A stretch of 13,833 bases of DNA from Collinsella sp. GTDB taxonomy: Bacteria > Actinomycetota > Coriobacteriia > Coriobacteriales > Coriobacteriaceae. This document shows positions 5,965 through 13,778 of the stretch, piece after piece. Each line of letters opens with the position of its first letter. The stretch's first letter is position 1. Below the pieces are notes generated by a model that was not told the origin of the DNA, did not search any database, and saw only the letters and a list, made by a program, of their open reading frames with translations. Where the stretch lies: NCBI GenBank assembly GCA_022720335.1, contig JAIHVJ010000040.1, positions 1-13,833 of the forward strand, written 5' to 3'. A program made the translations under genes and the position numbers.

Positions 5965-7155
5965 GTGCAATATCGCGTTGACCCCAAAAGCGGCAACCGT
6001 ATCTCGGCGTTGGGGCTGGGCTGCATGAGGTTTCCCGGTGCGCCGGGACGCCCGGATGCGAAGACAGCCGACGCCATCATCTCCCGTGCGGTGGAGCAGG
6101 GGATTAACTACCTGGACACGGCCTATCTCTATCCCGGCAACGAGGCTTGTGTGGGTGCGTCGCTTGAGCGCCTGGGCTTGCGCGACCAGGTTTTGCTCGC
6201 AACCAAGCTGCCGCATGCTTCGTGCAAATGCGCGGAGGATTTCGACCGGTTCTTCGACGAGCAACTGCGCCGCCTGCGGACCGACCATATCGACTATTAC
6301 CTCATGCACAACATTACCTCGCCCGCCCAGTGGGAACGTGTGGTGGCGTTGGGCATCGAGGACTGGATCGCGCGTCAAAAGGCGGCGGGGCGCATTCGCC
6401 AGATTGGTTTTTCGTACCACGGCAGCGCGGCGGATTTCCTGACGATGCTCGATGCATATGAGTGGGACTTTTGCCAGATCCAGTACAATTACGCTGGAGA
6501 GCGATATCAGGCGGGAACAGCGGGGCTCATGGCCGCCGCCGAGCGAGGCCTCGCGGTGTTTGTGATGGAGCCACTGCTGGGCGGGCGTTTAGCGGGCAAG
6601 CTGCCGCCACGGGCCCGCGCTGTGCTCGATAGTGCCCGTGACACGCATTTGCGCACTCCTGCCGCCTGGGGTCTTTCGTGGGTCTGGAATCATCCTCAGG
6701 TGACGATGCTGCTTTCGGGTATGACCGATATCGCGCAGGTGGATGAGAACGCGGTGTTGGCCGATCGGGCCCTGCCGGATTCGATGACTGCCAACCAGCT
6801 CGACACGATCGCGCACGTGCTGGATGAGTTTGAAAAATCGAATCGCGTGCCCTGCACGGGATGCGGCTATTGCATGCCGTGCCCTAAAGGAATCAATATC
6901 CCTGGATGTTTTGCCGCCTACAACGCAAGCTATGCGCACAGCTGGTTTACGGGTCTATCGCAGTACTTTACGGCGAGCGCGGTGCGCACAAGCGAGGCCA
7001 AGCTGGTGAGCAATTGCGTCAAGTGCGGCAAATGCGCGCGCCACTGCCCACAGCATATCGATATCCCCGAGCGTCTCGATGACGTGCGCCGACGTTTCCA
7101 GCCTGGCCCCGTGACGGCAGTGCTTAAGGCCTTCGGCAAAACGCGCTCCTCGTGA
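5965..7155 (+). CDS. Aldo/keto reductase with C-terminal dicluster 4Fe-4S domain
   Basis: A 396-residue protein. Residues 1-285 are an aldo/keto reductase barrel with the catalytic tetrad D51, Y56 (DTAYLY), K81 and H115 (YYLMHN). Residues 290-365 are ferredoxin-like with two cysteine sets: C297, C300, C303, C306 followed by Pro, and C351, C354, C357, C361 followed by Pro. This fusion is a known class in anaerobes, presumed to pass electrons between a nicotinamide-type substrate reaction and iron-sulfur clusters; the substrate is unknown. The start is GTG 5965 after GGGAGGGGAGG. It is divergent from the 64-residue ORF. Its stop codon touches the first copy of the 79-nt hairpin element. Family is certain; substrate is not predicted. 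Confidence 0.9.
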   Translation: MQYRVDPKSGNRISALGLGCMRFPGAPGRPDAKTADAIISRAVEQGINYLDTAYLYPGNEACVGASLERLGLRDQVLLATKLPHASCKCAEDFDRFFDEQLRRLRTDHIDYYLMHNITSPAQWERVVALGIEDWIARQKAAGRIRQIGFSYHGSAADFLTMLDAYEWDFCQIQYNYAGERYQAGTAGLMAAAERGLAVFVMEPLLGGRLAGKLPPRARAVLDSARDTHLRTPAAWGLSWVWNHPQVTMLLSGMTDIAQVDENAVLADRALPDSMTANQLDTIAHVLDEFEKSNRVPCTGCGYCMPCPKGINIPGCFAAYNASYAHSWFTGLSQYFTASAVRTSEAKLVSNCVKCGKCARHCPQHIDIPERLDDVRRRFQPGPVTAVLKAFGKTRSS

Positions 7156-7234
7156 CCCTTTTATAACTTGCGCTGGAATAGTTCCTGCTTGCGGCAGAAT
7201 AGGGCTTAAACAGGGACTATTCCACCGCAACTGA
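7156..7234 (+). repeat. 79-nt hairpin element, copy A
   Basis: Begins directly after the reductase stop codon with CCCTTTTATAACTTGCG and ends in CACCGCAACTGA, whose last base belongs to the AAGGGGG ribosome binding site of the next gene. Positions 7168-7187 pair with 7211-7230 (20 positions; one C-C mismatch at 7173/7225, one G-U at 7183/7215) around a 23-nt loop (7188-7210). Same length and orientation as copy B, 63 of 79 positions identical. CTTGCG occurs at the stem base (7167-7172) and again 21 nt later in the loop. Function unknown: dispersed palindromic repeat, cis-regulatory RNA or protein-binding site. Confidence 0.85.
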
Positions 7235-7245
7235 AGGGGGCTGTC

Positions 7246-8265
7246 GTGGGCCATCGGGATTCATGGGATGATTCGCGTGAGGTTCGTTGGGGCATTTTGG
7301 GCGCTGGGCACATTTCTCATCGATTTGCATCGTCGCTCAAGAAGGTCGACGGGGCACGGCTGGTGGCTGCGGCCGGCCGCACTCCTGCACATGTCGAGGA
7401 ATTTTGCCGAGCGTTTTCGATTGATGCTGCGCATGGCCATGCCTCGGTCGACGATAACGGCGATGCGGCTTATGACGCGCTGATTGCCGACCCCGATGTC
7501 GACGCAATTTACTTGGCTCTTCCGCATGGCATGCATACGCGTTGGGCCTGTCGCGCGCTGTGCGCCGGAAAGGCCGTGCTGTGCGAAAAGCCGGCCGTTT
7601 TGAGTGAGGAAGAGGCTCTCTCGATTGCCTCCACCTCTCGCGAGCGCGGCGTGCTGTTTATGGAGGCGATGAAGAATCGGTTTTGCCCGATGCGCACTCG
7701 CGTGAAGGACTTGCTTGCGTCGGGTGAGCTTGGCCGTATTGTCTCGATTGAAAGCGAGCAAAAGCTCGATTACGGCGAGTCTCCTTCAGACTATCTGCTT
7801 GATCCGTTGCAGGGCGGCTGTCTATATGACATGGGCTGCTATGCAGTCGGTTGGTTTGAGGATTTGCTCGCGGGCGCTTGCGAGGTTTCGTCTCGTGAAG
7901 TTCGCTGGCGTGACGTATCGGGCGGCCGCGTCGATTGGGCCGACGAGATCCATATGAGCGTCGACGGTATACCCATTCATATGGTGTGCGACGGCAAAGC
8001 AACATATGAAAGCCGCTTAACGATTGCCTGTGAGCGGGGCTCGTTGGAAATCGAGCGGCTCCATCGCCCCGAGCTCGCTCATGTGAAGTATTCCGACGGT
8101 CGGATACTCGAAATCGATGCACCATTTGAGGTCGATGATTTTTACGGTGAGGCGTCGCATGCGACGCAGCTCATTCAGGCGGGGAAACTCGAAAGCCCCA
8201 TCATGTCCCTAGCCGCCACACAGCGCTGTGCGCACATCATCGATGCGATTCGCTTGAAACTTTAG
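7246..8265 (+). CDS. Gfo/Idh/MocA-family NAD(P)-dependent oxidoreductase
   Basis: A 339-residue cytoplasmic dehydrogenase. The N-terminal Rossmann fold shows GILGAGHIS (16-24) and the family's EKP motif lies at 114-116 (LCEKPAVLS), with the catalytic lysine K115. The following FMEAMKNRFCPMRTRVKDLL segment resembles the subgroup that includes dihydrodiol dehydrogenase-like sugar oxidoreductases. The C-terminal alpha/beta domain closes the substrate pocket; the substrate cannot be read from sequence. The start is GTG 7246 with AAGGGGG (7234-7240) 5 nt upstream, right after hairpin element copy A. Copy B follows 56 nt after the stop, so the gene is bracketed by the two repeats. No sugar-pathway neighbours help to assign a role. 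Confidence 0.88.
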   Translation: MGHRDSWDDSREVRWGILGAGHISHRFASSLKKVDGARLVAAAGRTPAHVEEFCRAFSIDAAHGHASVDDNGDAAYDALIADPDVDAIYLALPHGMHTRWACRALCAGKAVLCEKPAVLSEEEALSIASTSRERGVLFMEAMKNRFCPMRTRVKDLLASGELGRIVSIESEQKLDYGESPSDYLLDPLQGGCLYDMGCYAVGWFEDLLAGACEVSSREVRWRDVSGGRVDWADEIHMSVDGIPIHMVCDGKATYESRLTIACERGSLEIERLHRPELAHVKYSDGRILEIDAPFEVDDFYGEASHATQLIQAGKLESPIMSLAATQRCAHIIDAIRLKL

Positions 8266-8271
8266 GGCGTG

Positions 8272-8328
8272 GGGGCATGGCGCCAGCGCTTGGAATGCCT
8301 GGAGGCCTTTGCTCCTGATGCCCCTTTT
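8272..8328 (+). terminator. Possible terminator overlapping the start of repeat copy B
   Basis: GGGGCAT (8272-8278) can pair with ATGCCCC (8318-8324), followed by TTTTAT; an inner GGAG/CTCC hairpin lies within. The closing stem is only 7 bp over a long loop, and the T-run belongs to the conserved repeat sequence, so this may be coincidence. Confidence 0.3.
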
Positions 8329-8400
8329 ATAACTTGCGGTGGAATACGGTCTGCTTGCGCCAAAATAGGGCACCAATAGACCGTATTTCACCGCAACTGA
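8322..8400 (+). repeat. 79-nt hairpin element, copy B
   Basis: Starts CCCTTTTATAACTTGCG and ends CACCGCAACTGA like copy A. Positions 8334-8353 pair with 8377-8396 over all 20 positions (two G-U pairs, 8342/8388 and 8353/8377) around a 23-nt loop. Compared with copy A, four neighbouring pairs (8347-8350 with 8380-8383) are changed on both sides yet stay paired. The element ends 4 nt before the GAGGGAG ribosome binding site of the endonuclease IV gene. The loop repeats CTTGCG 21 nt after the first one. Confidence 0.85.
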
Positions 8401-8417
8401 TGAAGAGGGAGCTAGAG

Positions 8418-9284
8418 ATGCTGACGATTGGGTGCCATCTTTCGACGACGAAGGGCTATCGGGCAATGGGGGAGACGGCGTTGTCCATTGGCGCCAATAC
8501 CTTTGCATTCTTTACGCGCAACCCGCGCGGTGGCAAGGCAAAAGACCTTGACATGGATGACGTGGCGGCTCTGCGCGAGCTTATGGCGCAAAACGACTTT
8601 GGACCGCTGGTGGCGCATGCCCCGTATACCTATAACCCCTGCTCCGCTAAGGAGCGGGCGCGCGAGTTTGCCTTGGAGGCTATGGCGGAAGATTTGCAGC
8701 GTCTGGAAGCGCTGCCCGGCAACTACTACAACTTCCATCCCGGTGCGCATGTGGGACAGGGCTCCGACGTCGGCATTCAGATGATTGTCGACACGCTGTG
8801 CCAGGTGATGTTTGAGGGGCAGCAGACGACGGTATTACTCGAGACCATGGCAGGAAAGGGCACCGAGGTGGGCCGTAGCTTTGAAGAACTGGCGTGCATT
8901 ATCGAGGGCGTTGCCGCCAAGCGCCCAGAGCTGTCCGAAAAGCTGGGCGTTTGTTTGGACACCTGCCATGTGAGCGATGCCGGCTACGACATCATCCATG
9001 ATCTGGACGACGTACTCGACGAGTTCGACCGCGTGGTGGGTATCGATCGCTTACATGCCGTACACATCAACGATTCGAAGAACCCTTGTGGCGCCCATAA
9101 AGATCGTCACGAGTGCATCGGCAAGGGATACCTTGGCAGCGAGGAATTTGGTGGCGGTATGCAGGTTATGCAGAATATTGTATCGAATGGCCGTTTGCGT
9201 TCGCTGCCGTTTATTTTGGAGACTCCGAACGAACTTGCAGGTTATGCAGCTGAAATTAGACTATTAAGGTCATTGCAGCAGTAA
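8418..9284 (+). CDS. nfo: Endonuclease IV (apurinic/apyrimidinic endonuclease)
   Basis: Base-excision repair enzyme that cuts 5' of abasic sites and trims blocked 3' ends with three zinc ions. All nine family metal ligands are seen: H67 (AHAPY), H107 (NFHPG), E142 (LLETM), D181 and H184 (CLDTCH), H216 (AVHINDSK), D229 and H231 (DRHE), and E268 (LETP). The 288-residue length is normal. I chose ATG 8418 because GAGGGAG (8405-8411) lies 6 nt upstream; longer in-frame starts run into hairpin element copy B. The product is complete and should be active. Its expression may be affected by the hairpin, whose 3' arm ends 8 nt before the ribosome binding site. Confidence 0.95.
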   Translation: MLTIGCHLSTTKGYRAMGETALSIGANTFAFFTRNPRGGKAKDLDMDDVAALRELMAQNDFGPLVAHAPYTYNPCSAKERAREFALEAMAEDLQRLEALPGNYYNFHPGAHVGQGSDVGIQMIVDTLCQVMFEGQQTTVLLETMAGKGTEVGRSFEELACIIEGVAAKRPELSEKLGVCLDTCHVSDAGYDIIHDLDDVLDEFDRVVGIDRLHAVHINDSKNPCGAHKDRHECIGKGYLGSEEFGGGMQVMQNIVSNGRLRSLPFILETPNELAGYAAEIRLLRSLQQ

Positions 9285-9345
9285 TGACTGTTACAAAGTG
9301 GAGTGTTCCATTCACGTTATGGGTTTGTTTCAATCAGTTTTCTCA

Positions 9346-9374
9346 TTGCAGATTCGTAATTCCGGGTGCATAAT
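9346..9374 (+). promoter_or_regulatory. Predicted promoter of the amino-acid ABC transporter
   Basis: TTGCAG (9346-9351), 17-nt spacer, CATAAT (9369-9374) preceded by TG. Transcription would start near 9381. GACCTC/GAGGTC (9392-9397/9408-9413) forms a small hairpin between start site and ribosome binding site. Confidence 0.55.
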
Positions 9375-9431
9375 AGCCAACAGTTTTTGCAGACCTCTGA
9401 ATCAAACGAGGTCACCGGAAGGAGACTGATT

Positions 9432-10292
9432 ATGAAGCTGAAGAAGCTTGGCGCATTTGCCGCCACAGGCGCCATGGCGCTCGCCCTCGCACTGACGGGC
9501 TGCGGCTCGTCCAACGCCACCTCTGGTTCTGATGCCGGTTCCAGCAGCTCTGACGACGCTAAGGTCGAGAAGGTCGACGGCTCCAAGGAGTACGCGCTCG
9601 TCAAGGACGGTACACTGACCGTCGGCACCTCTGCCGAGTACGCGCCGTTTGAGTATAAGGATGACAACGGCGACTACCAGGGCTTTGACCTTGAGCTCAT
9701 CAAGGCTATCGGTGACAAGCTGGGCCTGGATGTCGAGTACGTCAACAACGACTTCGACACGCTGGTTCCGGGCGTCGCTTCGGGCGCCAAGTATGACGTC
9801 GCCATCGCGGCTATCACCGACACGCCCGAGCGTGAGAAGGAAGTCACTTTCTCCGATTCCTACTACATGGACGATCAGGCTATCGTGACCAAGGTCGATA
9901 ACACCGACATCACGGCCGACAACTACAGCGAGAAGCTCAACAACGCCGACGCTACCATCATCGTCCAGTCTGGCTCAACCGCCGAGGCCTTTGCCCAGGA
10001 GAACTTCCCCAAGGCCAAGATCGTCCCCTACAAGGACGCCACCGAGTGCTTCAGCGCCCTGCAGTCCGATAAGGGCGACGCCGTAGTCACCAACCGCTCC
10101 GTTGCCAGCCAGCTGACCGCCGAGCAGTTCAACACCTGCCAGACCATCAAGCAGATCAGCACCGGCGAGGAGTACGCCATCGCCATCAACCAGGGCAACA
10201 CCAAGCTCAAGGACGACATCAACCAGGCCATCAAGGACCTGACCGACGACGGTACCGTCGACGCCCTCATGGCTAAGTACAACATCAAGTAA
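9432..10292 (+). CDS. Polar amino-acid ABC transporter, substrate-binding lipoprotein
   Basis: Extracellular, lipid-anchored receptor of a family-3 amino-acid transporter. Of 286 residues, 1-23 are a lipoprotein signal ending in the lipobox LTGC with acylated Cys24. A Ser/Gly/Asp-rich tether follows (25-45), then the two-lobed binding domain from about 55 (TLTVGTSAEYAPFEY, GFDLELIKAIGDKLG, YDVAIAAITDTPEREKEVTFSDSYY). The arginine in TPER and the aspartate of GDAVVTNR are the family's usual contacts for the amino acid's carboxylate and amino groups. The start ATG 9432 has AAGGAG 7 nt upstream; the longer in-frame ORF would lack a signal. It is first in a three-gene set with permease and ATPase. 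Family is certain; which amino acid is bound cannot be read from sequence. Confidence 0.93.
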   Translation: MKLKKLGAFAATGAMALALALTGCGSSNATSGSDAGSSSSDDAKVEKVDGSKEYALVKDGTLTVGTSAEYAPFEYKDDNGDYQGFDLELIKAIGDKLGLDVEYVNNDFDTLVPGVASGAKYDVAIAAITDTPEREKEVTFSDSYYMDDQAIVTKVDNTDITADNYSEKLNNADATIIVQSGSTAEAFAQENFPKAKIVPYKDATECFSALQSDKGDAVVTNRSVASQLTAEQFNTCQTIKQISTGEEYAIAINQGNTKLKDDINQAIKDLTDDGTVDALMAKYNIK

Positions 10293-10314
10293 AATAGCTA
10301 CTTGATTGCGCGCG

Positions 10315-10345
10315 GGCCCTTTCCGTTTTGGCGGAGAGGGCCTTT
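10315..10345 (+). terminator. Weak terminator-like hairpin between receptor and permease genes
   Basis: GGCCCTTTCCG (10315-10325) pairs with CGGAGAGGGCC (10332-10342), 11 bp with one G-U, then only TTTGC. It may protect or partly end the receptor transcript so that the receptor is made in excess over the membrane subunits, as is common in such operons. Confidence 0.6.
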
Positions 10346-10410
10346 GCGCTTCTCTTGACGGAGAGCTTTTCCGTCTCGTTTTGCCGGCAACTTCTACGAT
10401 AGGAGCCACC

Positions 10411-11772
10411 TTGTCTCGACTGAACAAAGGGGCCGCGGAGCAGCGTTTTCCACTGCCCTCGATGCTCCAAAAGCTGGCCTGTGCCCTGGCTGTGGCGCTC
10501 GCCCTGGTATGCGCGGGGGCCTGCGTGCCCACGACCGCCCAGGCGCTTGAGACCGCAAAGATTACCGCCCGACCCAATACCGGTTCGGGTAGCGATGTGG
10601 TCGGCGGCACCGAGACGCGCATCACTTGGGAAGTTCAGGCCGATGCCGACGAGGAGCTGAGCGGTCTTTCGCTGACGTTTGTCGACGGCACGACGTTTGG
10701 TACCGATGACACGCGATTGACGATGCTCTCGGGCGAGGACCTCATGGATCGTACGCCCATGAAGCCCACGTGCAAGGCTGACGGCCAGACGCTCAAGATT
10801 GACTTTGGCGAGACGGCGCCTGCCGGCGGTTATTTCCGCGTCGAGGTTTACGGTGTGACGTTTCCCGTCGAGGGCGGCGATGAGGCCTTTAGCGGCACCT
10901 ATACGCTCGCCGACGGTTCGACCAAGAAGATCTCCAAGATTCCGTCGGTGGAGATCAAGGGCGTGACGGCCTTCGATAACTTCCTGGCCGACCTTAAGGA
11001 GCAGCCGTGGGTCGAGGCGTGGAACTCCAATATGTTTCTGCGCCTGTTCTTAAACCCGGTCATTTTGGTCCAAAGCCTGCCGATCGTCTTTAAGGGCTTC
11101 CTCATGTCGCTCTCGATCGTGCTCGTGGCGTTTCCGCTGGCAATTCCCTTCGGTTTTGCCCTGTCGCTCATGCGCATCTCTAAGTCGCGCATCCTGCGCT
11201 GTCTTGCCGGCATCTATGTGAATATCATTCGCGGTACGCCGGCGTTCCTGCAGATCTATATCGCGTTTTTCGGTCTGCCGCTGGCCGGTGTCAAAGTGGA
11301 CGACTATGTCTTGGGCGTCATCGTCATGGCCATGAACTCGTCTGCCTATCTGTGTGAGATCTTCCGTGCCGGTATTCAGTCGATCCCCAAGGGCCAAAAC
11401 GAGGCTGCTCGCTCTCTGGGCATGAATGCCTTCCAGACGCTGCTCTACGTTATGATTCCGCAGACGTTCCGCAATGTTTTGCCTACGCTGACCAGCGAGT
11501 TTATCTTGCTTTACAAGGATACGTCGCTGCTTGCCGCCGTGGGTGTGGTCGAGATCGTCATGAACGCCCGTACCATCGTGGCCACGACGGGCTCCATTAC
11601 ACCGTACGTGGTTGCCGCCCTGTTCTATCTGGTCATCACCCTGCCGCTCGCTCGCTTGGTGAGCGGTCTTGAGGCAAGGCTTTTGGGCACGACCGAGACC
11701 AAGAAGAAGCGTCCCGCCAAGAGCGCCGGACAGGTTGTCGCGACGCCTGCCGATCACATCGCCGGTCTGTAA
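10411..11772 (+). CDS. Amino-acid ABC transporter permease with signal peptide and extracytoplasmic domain
   Basis: The start is TTG 10411, with AGGAG (10401-10405) 5 nt upstream; this gives 453 residues, about twice a usual single-domain family permease. Residues 15-44 are a hydrophobic signal (LACALAVALALV, then AQA). Residues about 46-200 are a polar, Gly/Thr/Asp-rich, beta-looking extracytoplasmic domain. From about 215 comes the transmembrane permease (His/Glu/Gln family), with IIRGTPAFLQIYIAFFGLPL and the cytoplasmic EAA loop starting at E331 (EAARSLGMNAFQTLLYVMIPQTFRN), which contacts the ATPase. The tail is basic (TKKKRPAKSAGQ). The extra domain is not a second binding protein by sequence pattern; it might dock the lipoprotein or modify transport. 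Family certain for the C-terminal half; the N-terminal domain is unassigned. Confidence 0.9.
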   Translation: MSRLNKGAAEQRFPLPSMLQKLACALAVALALVCAGACVPTTAQALETAKITARPNTGSGSDVVGGTETRITWEVQADADEELSGLSLTFVDGTTFGTDDTRLTMLSGEDLMDRTPMKPTCKADGQTLKIDFGETAPAGGYFRVEVYGVTFPVEGGDEAFSGTYTLADGSTKKISKIPSVEIKGVTAFDNFLADLKEQPWVEAWNSNMFLRLFLNPVILVQSLPIVFKGFLMSLSIVLVAFPLAIPFGFALSLMRISKSRILRCLAGIYVNIIRGTPAFLQIYIAFFGLPLAGVKVDDYVLGVIVMAMNSSAYLCEIFRAGIQSIPKGQNEAARSLGMNAFQTLLYVMIPQTFRNVLPTLTSEFILLYKDTSLLAAVGVVEIVMNARTIVATTGSITPYVVAALFYLVITLPLARLVSGLEARLLGTTETKKKRPAKSAGQVVATPADHIAGL

Positions 11773-11784
11773 GGAGGTCCTATC

Positions 11785-12423
<639 letters not shown>

Positions 12424-12446
12424 CCGGTTGATGTAACTGCCGTTAT

Positions 12447-12488
12447 AAAAGAGCGGGGGCTGGACTTGAATCCAGCCCCCGCTCTTTT
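12447..12488. terminator. Strong bidirectional terminator
   Basis: An 18-bp perfect stem (12447-12464 with 12471-12488) beginning AAAAGAGCGGGGGC and ending GCTCTTTT, with a 6-nt CTTGAA loop. A-run on one side and T-run on the other let it end both the ABC transporter operon and the flavodoxin operon. Confidence 0.95.
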
Positions 12489-12540
12489 GTAGGGATAAGG
12501 ATGCGCTTTGATGCAGACTCTTTTGGAGGTCCTGGGTTCG

Positions 12541-12960
12541 TTACGCGAGCTCGGCTCCGAGGGCCTTGCAAGCGGTCTCGCCCTCATCATCGGGCGCATC
12601 GTAGCAAATGACGGAGTCGACGACGTTGACGCCTGCCTCGTCGGCGTCGGCCTTCCAGTTGTCCATCCACTCGCCCTCGGCCCACGAATAGGAGCCAAAG
12701 AGGACGACCTTCTTGTCGCCGAGGGTCTCCTTGACCTCGTCCCACATAGGCTGGAACTCGTCATACTCAAGCTCCTCGGAACCCATGGCGGGGCAGCCGA
12801 AGGCAATGGCGTCATAGCTGGCGGCCTTGTCTGCGGAGAAGTCGGCGCAGGAGATGACCTCTGCCTCGGCGCCGGCACCGGTTGCGCCCTCGGCAACGAA
12901 GTTTGCCATGGCCTCGGTGTTGCCTGTACCGCTCCAGTAGACTACTGCGATCTTGCTCAT
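12541..12960 (-). CDS. Short-chain flavodoxin
   Basis: Small FMN electron carrier of 139 residues, close to clostridial flavodoxins in length. The phosphate-binding loop SGTGNTE (10-16) follows the first strand KIAVVYW. FGCPAMGSEELEYDEFQPMWDE supplies the first flavin-flanking loop and YSWAEGEWMDNW the second, with an aromatic residue positioned to stack on the ring. ATG 12960 is preceded by AAAGGA; upstream in-frame codons overlap the neighbouring gene in another frame and are not used. It lies 46 nt downstream of the DUF3793 gene on the same strand, so probably one operon. It likely passes low-potential electrons in anaerobic metabolism and may replace ferredoxin when iron is short; the partner is unknown. 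Confidence 0.93.
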   Translation of the reverse strand: MSKIAVVYWSGTGNTEAMANFVAEGATGAGAEAEVISCADFSADKAASYDAIAFGCPAMGSEELEYDEFQPMWDEVKETLGDKKVVLFGSYSWAEGEWMDNWKADADEAGVNVVDSVICYDAPDDEGETACKALGAELA

Positions 12961-13006
12961 ATGTTTTCCTTTCGGTTGTGCGGCGTGCAGCCGCGTTTTG
13001 TATGCT

Positions 13007-13711
13007 CTATCGGGTTGCCTGGACAAGTTGTTCCAGGGTGCAGCCCTGTTGATAGATGTAGGTAAGGTATTGCGTGCATGCGCGATAGGAATCGAAGGTC
13101 GTGAGCGCCCGCTCAACGTTTGTGTATACCTTCCATGCGCCAAAGACCTTATAGTTTTCGCCGTGCTGGACGATAAACTGATGGACATCTTCGTAGGGAT
13201 AGCCCAAAAAATAGCCAATTTCGTGGGGGAACTCGCACATGCACCCCGTATCGCAGTGCCTATTTCGCGGGAGTGCGCAGACGCTGCCGTCATAGGCGCT
13301 TTCTGCGGCATTGCTGCTTGCCAGCGTGATGCGCGCGGCGAGATGCACCAGGGATGCGGGCAGGTTGTGGACATCGTAACCTTCGGCGGCAAGCGCCGTC
13401 GTGGCGCGGGGGTCGGAGAGGTATCGCATGAGGTCCGCAGGGCGGTACACATAGATGAGCGCTCCGCAGGGGCGCCAGACCAAAACGCTCATATGGATCC
13501 CGAGTGGCTGGAGCTCGCGGTTGCATTGGGCTATGACGGCGAGCAGGCGAGAGCGTCGCTCTTCGATATGGACGGCGCCGGGTTTTCCGTTTTGGTTGGC
13601 GTAAACGCCGGGATAGGTAAAGAGCGAAGCCGGCTTGATACCTGCGAGCGTAGGGGAGCAGTTGCGCACGACAGCCGTTTGGTATGTTGGGATGTCAATG
13701 GTTCGAGTCAC
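13007..13711 (-). CDS. DUF3793-family protein
   Basis: 234 residues, start GTG 13711 with AAAGGAG just upstream. The hallmark C-terminal half carries CDTGCMCEFPHEIGYFLGYP (153-172), then EDVHQFI, NYKVFGAWKVYTN and a C-terminal helix, matching DUF3793 as I know it from gut Firmicutes and Actinobacteria. Conserved Cys (153, 157, 159), His163 and Glu164 could form a metal- or heme-type site, but no function is established. N-terminal residues 15-130 look alpha/beta. In other genomes such genes often sit beside flavodoxin genes, as here, which suggests a redox or iron-linked role. No signal peptide or membrane helix is seen, so cytoplasmic. Confidence 0.8.
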   Translation of the reverse strand: MTRTIDIPTYQTAVVRNCSPTLAGIKPASLFTYPGVYANQNGKPGAVHIEERRSRLLAVIAQCNRELQPLGIHMSVLVWRPCGALIYVYRPADLMRYLSDPRATTALAAEGYDVHNLPASLVHLAARITLASSNAAESAYDGSVCALPRNRHCDTGCMCEFPHEIGYFLGYPYEDVHQFIVQHGENYKVFGAWKVYTNVERALTTFDSYRACTQYLTYIYQQGCTLEQLVQATR

Positions 13712-13750
13712 GATGCTCCTTTCGGGTCCTCAGTTGTTAGCCTAGGAAAA

Positions 13751-13778
13751 CTTATACACGAAAGTAAGCCATGGTCAA
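13751..13778 (-). promoter_or_regulatory. Predicted promoter of the DUF3793-flavodoxin operon
   Basis: On the minus strand TTGACC (plus 13773-13778), 16-nt spacer, TATAAG (plus 13751-13756). Transcription would start near 13744, within a CCTAGG palindrome (13741-13746) inside TTAGCCTAGG, which could be a repressor site. The remaining bases to 13833 show no gene. Confidence 0.6.

Noticed and set aside
7156..7167. TATAAC in the repeat as a promoter -10
   Set aside because: It is conserved in both copies, but no matching -35 is found at 16-18 nt in either context, so I do not call a promoter.
7156..8400. The two repeats as a CRISPR array or IS ends
   Set aside because: Only two copies about 1.17 kb apart in direct orientation with an ordinary gene between, no spacer regularity, no transposase and no target-site duplication seen.
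12961..13452. Upstream extension of the flavodoxin frame to 303 residues
   Set aside because: It lies out of frame over the DUF3793 gene and is low-complexity; flavodoxins start right at KIAVVYW, and ATG 12960 has its own ribosome binding site.
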